From NCBI GenBank assembly GCA_021809185.1, contig JAKBAI010000012.1:1-47679 (forward strand): a DNA stretch of 47,679 nucleotides, read 5' to 3'. A model generated the notes under the pieces. The model was not told the DNA's origin. It did no database searches and was given only the letters and a program-made list of their open reading frames with translations. This stretch comes from Planctomycetota bacterium. GTDB taxonomy: Bacteria; Planctomycetota; Planctomycetia; Gemmatales; Gemmataceae. How positions within the stretch are numbered: the stretch's first letter is position 1; each line of letters opens with the position of its first letter. Position numbers and translations under genes: made by a program. This document shows positions 1 to 8,761 of this stretch, one piece after another.

Positions 1-2074
1 CAAAAACAACCATAGAAGCATGTTCATCTAATTCCATATCTCGAGGAAGTAAGCTAAGTTCATGGAAATAATGATGAAGATCATCTAACCGTTGATTTGC
101 TAAGAAATAAGTAACTGCCCAAGCATAAGTTTCCGCTTGTTCTCGGAATTCTCTTCGAACCAATCGATTCATCTCGGAAACCAGATCACTGTTCGTATCA
201 TCGATATTTGAGTTTCGCAGTGAACGAGTAACGAATAACTCTTTTTGCGAAGTAGAAAAAAGATCATCCGAGATCGTATCAACCAAGGCATTCAAATAGG
301 GAACAATTTCTTGACCTTTACCTGCATTTGGATTATTGATACCTTTTTTAAGTGGAGATGTGGGGGTATCATTGGTCATTAGCTCTTCAAAGTGACCCAT
401 GTATGCCCAGCTCGGAGCTCCAACTCCATGCCAAGGGGCTACCTTGAGCTGACTAAAGTTACCTGGGAAAGGGCCTTTTGGCATTTCAAATAAACTAGCA
501 AGCCCGAAGTCTAACCACTGAGGAATTTTAACATTTCGTGGTAATAACCCACAAGCGGCAAATAATTGTCGACCTACTTCGTGAGATGAAGAGCTAATTT
601 CTAATTCTTCTTGCAGAGCATTTTCTGTAAGATAAAGCATTTCGGCACGAGCCGCTTCATACCGTTTATCTGATCCTTTTGCATCTTTCGGGAATTTCCC
701 TTTTAGTAAAGATTCTCGATCAAAGCCTTTCAAATTTTTGATCTTACTGATAAAGGTTTGACTCGCTCGATCCAATCGTTGAGGCGAAAAAATGGCAACA
801 TTTTCTTTTTGAATTAAAAAGGAATCTTCAGCAGAAACCCCTGATCCAAAATTTTTGCGAATGTTCCCAAATTGATTTTCGTTGCTCACCACAATGCCGG
901 TCAATCGATCGGTAGGGAATGGCAGTGCTTTTCCGTGGATGGCATGCCAGAGATAAAACATTCGCAGAGTTTTTTCAAGATTCTCTAATCGATGTTTGAT
1001 GCTATCTTTATCGATATCTCCAGAAGAATCGTGCAACAAGGCGTAGAAGAGATTAGGAGATGTTGAGATTTGAATATCTTCGGTAAAACGCTTTTTCCAA
1101 TTTTGAGCGGTAACGGACTGATCTGGACCACGTGCTAAACCTGGTTTAATCTTTCGATAAGCCGAAACTGCCGCTTCGATATTTGAAGGAAGACTTGCCT
1201 TATCCGTGAGGGAATCGACTTTTTCTCCGAGCTGATCAAGAGTCGCTTGACATTCGGGTACTAAACCCAAGAAAAGACATTCTTTTGCTAGATCGAATAG
1301 AGATTCTGGAGTTGTTTTTTTCATTGCTTTCTTCTTGGCAGCATATCTTGCTTGTGGGGTTAGTAAAGGAAGCGCAGAATAACTCAGTTCACGATCATCG
1401 CGGTACAAAACTGCCTTGCCATTCCATTTATGAGCAATGAGGACATCGTTCTTGTTAGGATCTAAAATCGATCGGGACATATCGACAAATTGACCCGCTT
1501 TGTTAACTGGTTTCAGTTCAATAATGGCCATGACGTAATCATCAGGGGTCAATAATTCGGTGGGAGAGTTATTAGTTCCGGTTCCATTAGAATTTCCGTT
1601 GTTCCCATTCATGCCCCCCATATTGGGAGGGCCACCCATCATGTTACCCGGACCGCCACGCATGCCGCCCATATTCGGAGGGCCACCCATCATGTTACCG
1701 GGACCGCCACGCATACCCCCCATATTCGGAGGACCGCCCATCGCGTTACCAGGGCCGCCACGCATACCCCCCATATTCGGAGGGCCGCCCATCGCATTAC
1801 CGGGACCGCCACGCATCCCACGCATACCACCCATATTGGGAGGGCCGCCCATATTGGGAGGGCCGCCACGCATGCCACCCATATTGGGAGGGCCGCCCAT
1901 ATTGGGAGGGCCGCCAATATTACCAGCTGCACCCGCCATTCCTTGTCCACCACCATTGCCGTTATCAGCAGTTGGTACATCTTTCAATAAAACCCGGATG
2001 ATGATATAGTTGGCTTTACTTGATAAGGTAAAACCAAAAAATACGATCGTGGGTATAAATAGCCACCGTATCAT
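1..2074 (-). CDS. DUF1570-like secreted protein, 3' end outside window
   Basis: An open frame of about 691 codons runs on the minus strand from an ATG at 2072-2074 to the window edge with no stop, so the C-terminus is missing. The N-terminus is a signal peptide (hydrophobic core around residues 4-16, likely cut after SSKA). Residues about 51-156 are a Gly/Pro/Met/Asn-rich repeat region. The rest resembles planctomycete DUF1570 proteins, which as I recall have a zincin-like HExxH followed by a WLxEGLA segment. Here the corresponding sites read HEVGR (residues 498-502) and WLDFGLA (520-526), so the second His and the downstream Glu appear to be replaced. The likely role is an exported, possibly non-catalytic peptidase relative. 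The family call rests on these short motifs; that it is a real exported protein is much more certain. Confidence 0.75.
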   Translation of the reverse strand, partial: MIRWLFIPTIVFFGFTLSSKANYIIIRVLLKDVPTADNGNGGGQGMAGAAGNIGGPPNMGGPPNMGGMRGGPPNMGGPPNMGGMRGMRGGPGNAMGGPPNMGGMRGGPGNAMGGPPNMGGMRGGPGNMMGGPPNMGGMRGGPGNMMGGPPNMGGMNGNNGNSNGTGTNNSPTELLTPDDYVMAIIELKPVNKAGQFVDMSRSILDPNKNDVLIAHKWNGKAVLYRDDRELSYSALPLLTPQARYAAKKKAMKKTTPESLFDLAKECLFLGLVPECQATLDQLGEKVDSLTDKASLPSNIEAAVSAYRKIKPGLARGPDQSVTAQNWKKRFTEDIQISTSPNLFYALLHDSSGDIDKDSIKHRLENLEKTLRMFYLWHAIHGKALPFPTDRLTGIVVSNENQFGNIRKNFGSGVSAEDSFLIQKENVAIFSPQRLDRASQTFISKIKNLKGFDRESLLKGKFPKDAKGSDKRYEAARAEMLYLTENALQEELEISSSSHEVGRQLFAACGLLPRNVKIPQWLDFGLASLFEMPKGPFPGNFSQLKVAPWHGVGAPSWAYMGHFEELMTNDTPTSPLKKGINNPNAGKGQEIVPYLNALVDTISDDLFSTSQKELFVTRSLRNSNIDDTNSDLVSEMNRLVRREFREQAETYAWAVTYFLANQRLDDLHHYFHELSLLPRDMELDEHASMVVF
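1608..1921 (-). repeat. 51-bp in-frame tandem repeat, Gly/Pro/Met-rich
   Basis: Inside the preceding gene, about four copies of a 17-codon unit (GGPPNMGGMRGGPGN plus A/M and M) are followed, on the coding strand before them, by shorter GGPPNMGG units. The period is a multiple of three, so copy-number change keeps the frame. The encoded segment is probably disordered and links the signal peptide to the folded part. Confidence 0.9.
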
Positions 2075-2218
2075 ACAAAGGATCCTCTAATTTTTCCCAA
2101 TTGGAGATTGGAAATAGCCTAATTACTTTCTGAATCCGAAAAAACAGCTCATTCTCTGTATTTTGACAAATAAATCAGTCAATTACAATCTTGCTTTTAC
2201 AAAAATTTACTTTTTAGG

Positions 2219-3655
2219 TCATTTTTTTGCTGGTGGACTTGCCGGTTGCCATAAAGCACTCTCTTTTACATCTTTAATCAGGAAAGGAGTGGCAGGAACC
2301 TTTGTTTTTTCATAGTTGAGCAAAGGATCCGTACTCGGGATCGTGTTTGAACCATTTTCTTCCCATTTTTGGAAAATATTGGTTACAAGAGAATCTTGAA
2401 GATATTTTGCATTCGCTGAATTTGTCGATTTGGGGACAAATTTGATGTTGTTTTTCCAAGTGGTCACTGCATTGGTGAAGCGAATGCCGGTAATTTTCCA
2501 GGGTATCGAACGCAACCATTCGGGATGGTTCCTATCAGGTCTTTGCTTTTTGACGATACTGAGAACCCCTTCATTTACAGCATACGCCATGACATCGAGA
2601 TTGGTATCACGATCCGGTCTCATCTGAATTACCCCTATTAAAGCCTCTACCTGTTCGGGTAAAGAAATTTCAGGGCTAAAGCTCTCCCCTGCTACAGAAG
2701 CCCGAACTAGGGTAAGAACAGGTTTTGCGATGATCGCTTGGGCATTGCTACGAATAACGGAGTAGCGCAGTTTTGCTAAGGCTTTGATCGCATCTCGGCG
2801 GTAGAATTGCCAAGTCCGTTTTTGATCTTCATCCACTATCAGCTCTGGAGGCGCAGCGGTCGTGATAATCGATTCTAGAGCAGTGGAAATCTCGGCTAAT
2901 TTTTCTTGGCTTAAAATTATATGCCGATCGGGTTGAATCGTATCGGAGTGAGAAAGCACATTGGCTAACCCGCGGATGGCAAAGATCTTAATTGGTAAAA
3001 GCTGTTCTTTTGGATCTTTAAGAATAGCCAAGTAGGAATCGGCAAGAGAAGGGCATGGCATTTTAGAGATCAATTCCAACATACGAGCTGCATTGATTCG
3101 AACGATTGTTTTGTTGGCATTGGCCATAACAAAACGAAGCTCTTTATTCATTGCAATGCAAAACTCATCCGCATACTGATACTGTTCTTTCGATCGGAGC
3201 GATACCCCAGGAATAAGAAAATAGGTCTTTTCTAATTCGTTAAAAAGTTGAACGATCGGTTTATCTTGGGACTTCCTGCTTTTGGCTTTAGGATTCTCAT
3301 CGGGTTCGCCATTGTAAGGGGGAACATTTAACCGGAATGCAAACCATTTTGCTAATTTTTCAAGGGCTAATCTGTTTTGTTTGGTTTTCTGTTTGTCGGC
3401 AGGGTCGACCACTTTTACATTGCCATTTCTCATCGAATCGACCGGGGAAAAGACATCCCGAGTTGATGGGCGATCTTTAATGAGATCGATTGTTGGAACT
3501 TGTGCGTTCACAGATAAATTCAATGAACTAAAGTTGTCTGAGTTCATTAAAACAACGATAAGAATTAAGAAGGCGGCTTGAAATCCACAAATTCTCAATC
3601 TTGAACTGATTTTTGTTTTGGAGAAATTAGCATCTAAACAGGGATTGATCATCAT
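2219..3655 (-). CDS. Secreted HEAT-like hypothetical protein
   Basis: Encodes about 478 residues. The frame opens at a GTG at 3664, but an ATG at 3655 (and another at 3652) follows three codons later and is preferred; no clear Shine-Dalgarno site marks either. There is a long N-terminal region with a hydrophobic segment (AAFLILIVVLM) typical of a signal peptide or membrane anchor. Residues around 180-330 contain paired amphipathic helices with HEAT/armadillo-like spacing (INAARMLELISKM, IKIFAIRGLANVL, RRDAIKALAKLRYSV). No catalytic motif is seen. It follows the DUF1570-like gene's orientation: its stop is 144 bp upstream of that gene's start, so the two may be co-transcribed. The function is not recognised; such proteins in planctomycetes are usually exported scaffolds. 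Confidence 0.8.
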   Translation of the reverse strand: MMINPCLDANFSKTKISSRLRICGFQAAFLILIVVLMNSDNFSSLNLSVNAQVPTIDLIKDRPSTRDVFSPVDSMRNGNVKVVDPADKQKTKQNRLALEKLAKWFAFRLNVPPYNGEPDENPKAKSRKSQDKPIVQLFNELEKTYFLIPGVSLRSKEQYQYADEFCIAMNKELRFVMANANKTIVRINAARMLELISKMPCPSLADSYLAILKDPKEQLLPIKIFAIRGLANVLSHSDTIQPDRHIILSQEKLAEISTALESIITTAAPPELIVDEDQKRTWQFYRRDAIKALAKLRYSVIRSNAQAIIAKPVLTLVRASVAGESFSPEISLPEQVEALIGVIQMRPDRDTNLDVMAYAVNEGVLSIVKKQRPDRNHPEWLRSIPWKITGIRFTNAVTTWKNNIKFVPKSTNSANAKYLQDSLVTNIFQKWEENGSNTIPSTDPLLNYEKTKVPATPFLIKDVKESALWQPASPPAKK

Positions 3656-4139
3656 TATTTCCACAAAGAATACAGGATTATTTAATTGATATTTCGAAAT
3701 AGTTTGGTAATTATCTCTTCTTCTCTTCTATTTTTTCTTTTGTCATCTAATTTTTTCTTTTGTCATCTTTTGGTTTATTGGCTCAACTTAGATGAAGAAA
3801 TTCAAATCGCAAAACTATTTTGAGAATCTACCACATCAAAATAATGTTTCTATTTATCCTCTATCTTAAACAGATTTCAGATAAAAATGTTGGTAATTAT
3901 TTTACAAATTTTATGGAGAATATCCGCGCCGATTGGATTTTTCAACTAATTCTCATCAAAAGTCATCGATTCTTTTGTCCTGGTAGTACGATTGAATCAA
4001 CCAACGAAGATGAACCTCTATTACTCATTTGATTGTTTCAAAATAAGCTTTTGTCCGATCTTTATCCATCCAATTAAATAAAAATCGGTAGCATGGTTTG
4101 AAGCCGATCGATGATTCTATCGATCGAGTGTATCGTCGA
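3656..4139. other. Intergenic stretch, 484 bp
   Basis: Holds a short 20-bp tandem repeat (3731-3768). A 70-codon plus-strand frame at 3820-4032 has no ribosome site, no recognisable motif and AT-driven composition, so it is not called as a gene. Nothing else stands out. Confidence 0.6.
3731..3768. repeat. 20-bp tandem repeat, about 2 copies
   Basis: The unit TTTTTTCTTTTGTCATCTAA occurs twice head to tail (second copy cut short). It has the same 20-bp period as two other unrelated arrays in the window. Confidence 0.85.
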
Positions 4140-5321
4140 TCAATTATCCTCATTGGGAGGGGTAAAATCGGCTATATAAATCTGAACTGGAGAGTATCCA
4201 TCACGGCTCGAAGTCCACATGATTTTTTTATAGTCGGGACTAAAAACGGGTAGAATATCCTGGCCGGGGGCATGGGTTATTCGAGTTGTTTTTCCTGTTT
4301 CAATATTCATCCAATACAAATCGTAATTAGGTCTTGCTAACGGATTACTATGGTCTGCCGCGGTGAAGATAATATGTCTGTTGTCTTTATACCAGTATGG
4401 CGCCCAATAGACCCATTTATCGTTTGAGGTTAAGGCTTTTTCGCCGGTCCCATCCGAATTGATCACATAGATCTGCAAGCGATCTTTTTCCTTGCGATCA
4501 CTACGAAAGATGACTTTTTTCCCATCGGGAGAGAAAAAAGGGCCGCCATTGTAACAGTTTGGGGTATGAGTGAGTTGGCGAACTTTCGACCCATCACTAT
4601 TCATAATAAACAATTCCAAACTTCCTGTTCTATTCGAACAAAAAACGATCTGAGAGCCATCTTGCGAAAACGATCCTTCGGCATCATAACCCTTACTTTT
4701 GGTAAGATTTGTCATTCGCCCACTTTCCAGGTTCATCTGATAAATATCCATATAGGGATCAAAATCCCAGGAGTATCGGCGATGCCGATTATTTTTCTTG
4801 TCCTCTTCTCGTTTGCTATATTCCTGTTTTTGCCACTTTGCGGTATCAGGATCTTCGTGGCTACTAGCAAAAATGACCGATTTTCCATCTTTAGTGAAGT
4901 ATGCACAAGTGGTGCGTCCATTGCCTGGACTTATACGCCGATATTTTCCTGAATCGAGATTTTGAATGAAAATTTGATAAAATGGATTCCCACTATCTTT
5001 TACTTCCGCTTGATAAATAATATCTTTCCCATCAGGGGAGAAATAGGCCTCTCCAGCTCGGACAAAATCCTTGGTGAGCTGTTTAATGTTCTTTAGATGA
5101 ACCGATTCGGCTTGAATCCAAGAATTGTCGTTTACCGAGGGAGATTTTCGAGGGGAATTCTGAGGCGTAGAACTCTTAGATGTAGAATTCTGAGGCGTAG
5201 AATTTTGAGGTGCAGAATTCTGAGGCGTGGTGTCTTGTGGTCCAGTTGTCTGTTGAGCAGGATCTGATTGGGTTAGGGCCAGAAAAATGGTTAAAAATCC
5301 AAGAGCAAAAAAGTACCGCAT
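4140..5321 (-). CDS. Exported PD40/TolB-like beta-propeller protein
   Basis: About 393 residues. The chosen start is the ATG at 5319-5321, because AGGAAG lies six bases upstream; upstream in-frame TTG (5357) and ATG (5351) have no such site. A signal peptide (MRYFFALGFLTIFLALTQ) is followed by a Thr/Pro/Gln/Asn/Ser-rich spacer built from near-repeats of TPQNS. The remainder contains at least five WD40-like/PD40 blades with the hallmark FSPDGKxIxFxSxR (for example FSPDGKKVIFRSDRKEK, FSQDGSQIVFCSNRTG, FSPDYKKIMWTSSRDG). TolB-type propellers act as periplasmic binding platforms; the ligand here is unknown. It is divergent from the next gene. Confidence 0.88.
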   Translation of the reverse strand: MRYFFALGFLTIFLALTQSDPAQQTTGPQDTTPQNSAPQNSTPQNSTSKSSTPQNSPRKSPSVNDNSWIQAESVHLKNIKQLTKDFVRAGEAYFSPDGKDIIYQAEVKDSGNPFYQIFIQNLDSGKYRRISPGNGRTTCAYFTKDGKSVIFASSHEDPDTAKWQKQEYSKREEDKKNNRHRRYSWDFDPYMDIYQMNLESGRMTNLTKSKGYDAEGSFSQDGSQIVFCSNRTGSLELFIMNSDGSKVRQLTHTPNCYNGGPFFSPDGKKVIFRSDRKEKDRLQIYVINSDGTGEKALTSNDKWVYWAPYWYKDNRHIIFTAADHSNPLARPNYDLYWMNIETGKTTRITHAPGQDILPVFSPDYKKIMWTSSRDGYSPVQIYIADFTPPNEDN

Positions 5322-5419
5322 CTTATTCTTCCTCGTAAAACGATGAGACATAGGCAAAAAGAAATACCATCGTTTTTGATTTTATTTATAGTTATTAAAA
5401 CAATCACTAAGGGAATTAT

Positions 5420-6031
5420 ATGATTTTTTCACAGATGGAGAATGTGGTAAACCAACTACCAAAAGATAACAATACTTTTTTATTGATTGGTGGGACGGTA
5501 GGGGGACTATTATTTCTCTATATCGCTTATCGATTTTTGTTTCGCCAGAAAGGAATTCCTGATCTTGAAAAAGGGCAGAGAGAAAACTTGGCAGATTATC
5601 CCCCAGCTCCCAATCGAAAAGGGTCTCACACATTGACCGTTCATCAGATTCCTGCCAGAATCCGATTAGTGGTGTTCGCACCGGTAGGGAAACAGAATAA
5701 GGTCGCCTTAGATGAGGCAGAATCGCTTTTAGAAGATCTTATGCCTGGTCTCGGTGGACTTATCCAGATAGATAAACCTAGGATAAAAATATGGCCAGCG
5801 CAATTGAGTATTGCCGGTTTTGCCTCTGTCTTCCATCGGTTAGTTCAAACCCCCACGGCGCCAACCGCCAAATCGAATTGGGTCTTATTTGCTGGTGATT
5901 GCAAAATCAATGGCAAACCGTATTTGTTAGGATTCGCAGTTTATGCCGATAATCCTGTCCAATTTGGTCAAATGCACTTGCAAGCCAAAGATTGGCACGA
6001 AATTCTCCGTATAGGTAGAGTTGTTTCTTGA
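5420..6031 (+). CDS. Membrane-anchored protein of unknown function
   Basis: Encodes 203 residues. A single membrane helix spans about residues 20-41 (LLIGGTVGGLLFLYIAYRFLF), preceded by a short, probably periplasmic, N-terminus and followed by a soluble domain of about 150 residues. The soluble part has alternating strand and helix character and no motif I recognise. A second ATG at codon 6 is possible. It is transcribed away from the propeller gene with about 98 bp between them, a likely shared promoter region. The coding quality is good (even amino-acid use, no competing frame), so the gene is probably real and lineage-specific. Confidence 0.75.
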   Translation: MIFSQMENVVNQLPKDNNTFLLIGGTVGGLLFLYIAYRFLFRQKGIPDLEKGQRENLADYPPAPNRKGSHTLTVHQIPARIRLVVFAPVGKQNKVALDEAESLLEDLMPGLGGLIQIDKPRIKIWPAQLSIAGFASVFHRLVQTPTAPTAKSNWVLFAGDCKINGKPYLLGFAVYADNPVQFGQMHLQAKDWHEILRIGRVVS

Positions 6032-6585
6032 ACTGGTTTGCTTTTTACAATATTGCCGATCGATCTAAAAAGCCATGAAACCAGTTTTGACTAGATTACT
6101 TTTGGCATCCTCTCCCCTATTTCAAAATCGAATCAGCGAAAAGATCGCTTCACTCTAAAATTGCATAAATAAAGTGAAGAAGGGGGAATGAATTCTTCGC
6201 TATTCGAGACTTCAATCGTCAAAGGAAGTATAAGCTCTATTTCATCTAAATAATGGTTTTTTCAACAAATAACATCTGATGAAAGATCTCCTTGCGATGA
6301 ACCTTTCTCAATTTTTAGAGAAGAGTTTAATCGATACCGTACTTTCCACCATTTGGATTCGTAAATCTAGTTTTAAGTTTCCTTCATCAAAATAATTACT
6401 ATATTAAACCGAAATCGAGGTAGATATGGCAATATGCCTATGAAGAATCAAAGAGGATATTTTAAGAAATCAGACAAAAGGATTTAAGGGCCAAAGACAT
6501 ATGTTGTTCGAGAGACCTGAATCTTTCGTATGAAGATAATCAATATTTTCCGAAATAAGAAATAACCTTAGGATAAAGAAAAATA
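6032..6585. other. Intergenic stretch, 554 bp
   Basis: AT-rich. No open frame of note, no tRNA-like fold and no strong hairpin seen. It presumably contains the promoter of the downstream phosphatase. Confidence 0.5.
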
Positions 6586-7356
6586 ATGAAGACCAAAAAA
6601 GCGTTTTTACTCGATATGGATGGGGTATTGGTACGAGGTCGAGACCCTATCCCTGGTGCCCAGCTTTTTATTGATCGATTGCTTGCCAATCAAGTTCCGT
6701 TCATGGTTATCACCAACAACCCAACATACACCCCGCGAGATTTATCCTATCGGTTGCTAGGAGAAGGGCTGCGGATCCCGGAGAAAAATCTGTTCACCTC
6801 GGCTTTGGCGACCGCCCAATTTCTGGCCAGACAATGCCCCAATGGCAAAGCATTTGTCATCGGCGAAAGCGGTTTGACCAGTGCTCTGTATGAAATCGGT
6901 TATACCCTGACCAGCAAAGATCCAGAGTATGTCGTTTTAGGAGAAACAACGAATTTTAATTTTGAGCAAATCAGTATGGCGATTCGCTTAATTGCGGGCG
7001 GAGCAAAATTCATTGCAACGAATCCGGATAATACCGTCCCTTCCGAAAATGGGCTTGCCCCTGCTTGCGGTTCTACTGCGGCTTTGATCGAGAAGGCCAC
7101 GGGTATTCGACCTTATTTTATTGGGAAACCAAATCCATTTATGATGAGACGAGCACTGAATACCCTAGGAACGCACTCCGATCAAACCGTCATGGTGGGC
7201 GATCGAATGGATACCGATGTCATTGCTGGTATGGAGGCAGGCATGGAAACGGTCTTAGTGCTTTCTGGAGTCACACGCAAAGACGATATTTACAAATATC
7301 CGTATCGCCCCACCCATATTCTCAATTCGGTCGCAGAAATTGAGTGGGGAGAATAA
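6586..7356 (+). CDS. HAD-IIA (NagD-type) phosphatase
   Basis: Encodes 256 residues, the usual length for NagD-like sugar or nucleotide phosphatases. Motif I is DMDGV (residues 10-14, nucleophile Asp10 and acid/base Asp12); motif II is TNN (43-45); the conserved Lys is in GKPNP (Lys181); motif IV is VGDRMDTD (204-211), giving the Mg-binding acids. The C2-type cap lies between motifs II and IV, as in HAD-IIA. It probably hydrolyses small phosphorylated metabolites in the cytoplasm; the substrate cannot be told from sequence. It appears monocistronic. Confidence 0.93.
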   Translation: MKTKKAFLLDMDGVLVRGRDPIPGAQLFIDRLLANQVPFMVITNNPTYTPRDLSYRLLGEGLRIPEKNLFTSALATAQFLARQCPNGKAFVIGESGLTSALYEIGYTLTSKDPEYVVLGETTNFNFEQISMAIRLIAGGAKFIATNPDNTVPSENGLAPACGSTAALIEKATGIRPYFIGKPNPFMMRRALNTLGTHSDQTVMVGDRMDTDVIAGMEAGMETVLVLSGVTRKDDIYKYPYRPTHILNSVAEIEWGE

Positions 7357-7562
7357 CCGAAGAGAATAATAAAAAGGGAAAAGAAGTTTAGGACATCAAA
7401 GCCCTGTCCCATGCGAATGCGAAAAAATACCAAGATCGTTGATGAACCTCGCGCTAATAAGTAAACCCGATGAACTGTTCCCGATTTTCTAATCGATCAA
7501 GAAATAGATCGTTGAGAGTGGGGAACGCATGGAAAACAAAAAATCAGATAGAAAGGAGAAGA

Positions 7563-7811
7563 TCAATCCTTCTTCGCTTTGCTGATGGTAGCACGATTTT
7601 GATAATTTTCCATAGGTTCACGGCACATCTTAGCGGCAATGGCAACCTTCAATAGATGGATTCCGCCACGATAGACAATAAAAGATATAAAAGAGGCGAC
7701 CATCGACTCGACTACTTTGCCGGATAAAAGCAAAACGGTATAGGTAAAAATAAAACTAATAATCCCCAAGATTACTAGTATCCACCCAGCCAATTCTCTT
7801 GTCCAGAACAT
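7563..7811 (-). CDS. Small two-helix membrane protein
   Basis: Encodes 82 residues. The start is supported by AGAGGA about seven bases upstream of the ATG. Two hydrophobic helices (about residues 8-32 and 38-58) are followed by a charged tail. The gene begins only 12 bp after the stop of the 282-residue membrane protein and is the last gene of the long MoxR/DUF58 block, so it is almost surely co-transcribed with it. No family recognised. Confidence 0.75.
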   Translation of the reverse strand: MFWTRELAGWILVILGIISFIFTYTVLLLSGKVVESMVASFISFIVYRGGIHLLKVAIAAKMCREPMENYQNRATISKAKKD

Positions 7812-7823
7812 AGGGAAATCCTC

Positions 7824-8672
7824 TTAACTTTGATGTTTATTTCGTCTGTTTCTATACCATTGTTGCCAGCGAGCAAGACGTTCATGTTCGCGAGCGGTTT
7901 CTAACCAGAATAGATCTAACAGGAAAAATCGAGCACTATCTTTATCCTGATCGCTGGATAATCTCAGCAAAGACCACAATTGCGTCAAGAACAAGCCGAT
8001 CCCTATTGATAAAATGGCAATCGCCAGCTTGCCGTTGACCGGATTCAGATTAAGATACCGGTGCCAGAGAGCGCTTTTTTCCATGTAAAGAATGATAAAC
8101 CAAACCATGGTTCCAAACATGGTTGCGAACCCGGTGGATATTAGTAGATCGATCCATTCATTTTTATCGACCTGATCGGAAGGGCGAAGCAAAGGTTCGA
8201 GAGTCAATTCTCCTTGCGGGTCTCGCCGGCCTTCTTTGGGGAAGATCACGGTTAGAATCGATTGGACACGGAATTGGGCGATAAGATAGGTTAGAGCAGA
8301 AAAGCTGATCAATAGATCGCCAAGTTCAAAATCGAGCCGCGAATGCTCCGCATCATGTTTTCTAAAAAAATCATCTGAAAAAAGCCGGGAGAGAAATCGG
8401 CTATAATCGGGATCGATAAGAGCAAAGGTTGAAAAAAACATAAATAACCACGGTGAGCTGCTCCAACGTAAAAGTAAACCAGGGACGGAAAAAATGACGA
8501 TCAGGATCGGCGCCAAAATTCCCCCTCGCTCCGAAAATGAGCTATAGAAAACAACGAGAGACGCCATGCCGATAAGAACATACCACTGGATCCCGGTTTC
8601 ATAGAGAAATCGGAATCGCTTCGCTTTCGTTTCAATCTTCTTTTCGTTCTTTTCAATCTTCTTGTTATTCAT
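7824..8672 (-). CDS. Multi-pass membrane protein in MoxR/DUF58 block
   Basis: Encodes 282 residues. After a Lys/Glu-rich N-terminus (residues 1-20) there are four or five hydrophobic segments: around WYVLIGMASLVVFY, ILIVIFSVPGLLL, LFMFFSTFALI, a region near 180-200 (FATMFGTMVWFIILYM) and AIAILSIGIGLFLTQL. The C-terminus is basic and ends in RNRRNKHQS. Function not recognised. It lies 89 bp downstream of the DUF58 gene and 12 bp upstream of the 82-residue membrane protein. Its position suggests an inner-membrane partner of the MoxR/vWA system. Confidence 0.78.
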   Translation of the reverse strand: MNNKKIEKNEKKIETKAKRFRFLYETGIQWYVLIGMASLVVFYSSFSERGGILAPILIVIFSVPGLLLRWSSSPWLFMFFSTFALIDPDYSRFLSRLFSDDFFRKHDAEHSRLDFELGDLLISFSALTYLIAQFRVQSILTVIFPKEGRRDPQGELTLEPLLRPSDQVDKNEWIDLLISTGFATMFGTMVWFIILYMEKSALWHRYLNLNPVNGKLAIAILSIGIGLFLTQLWSLLRLSSDQDKDSARFFLLDLFWLETAREHERLARWQQWYRNRRNKHQS

Positions 8673-8761
8673 AAGCGATCTGCATCTAGAATGCTAAAGG
8701 ATTATAAATCTTCAGGGCGGAAGGAAGTATATTCCTAATCATAAACGGTGATTTCAAACAG

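Noticed and set aside
1560-2009. Plus-strand frame rich in Pro/Gly/Ile over the repeat region
   Set aside because: It is the antisense of the in-frame GGPPNMGG repeat of the DUF1570-like gene, which has a signal peptide and continues for 690 codons.
3820-4032. 70-codon plus-strand frame
   Set aside because: No ribosome site, no motif, composition as expected from AT-rich DNA.
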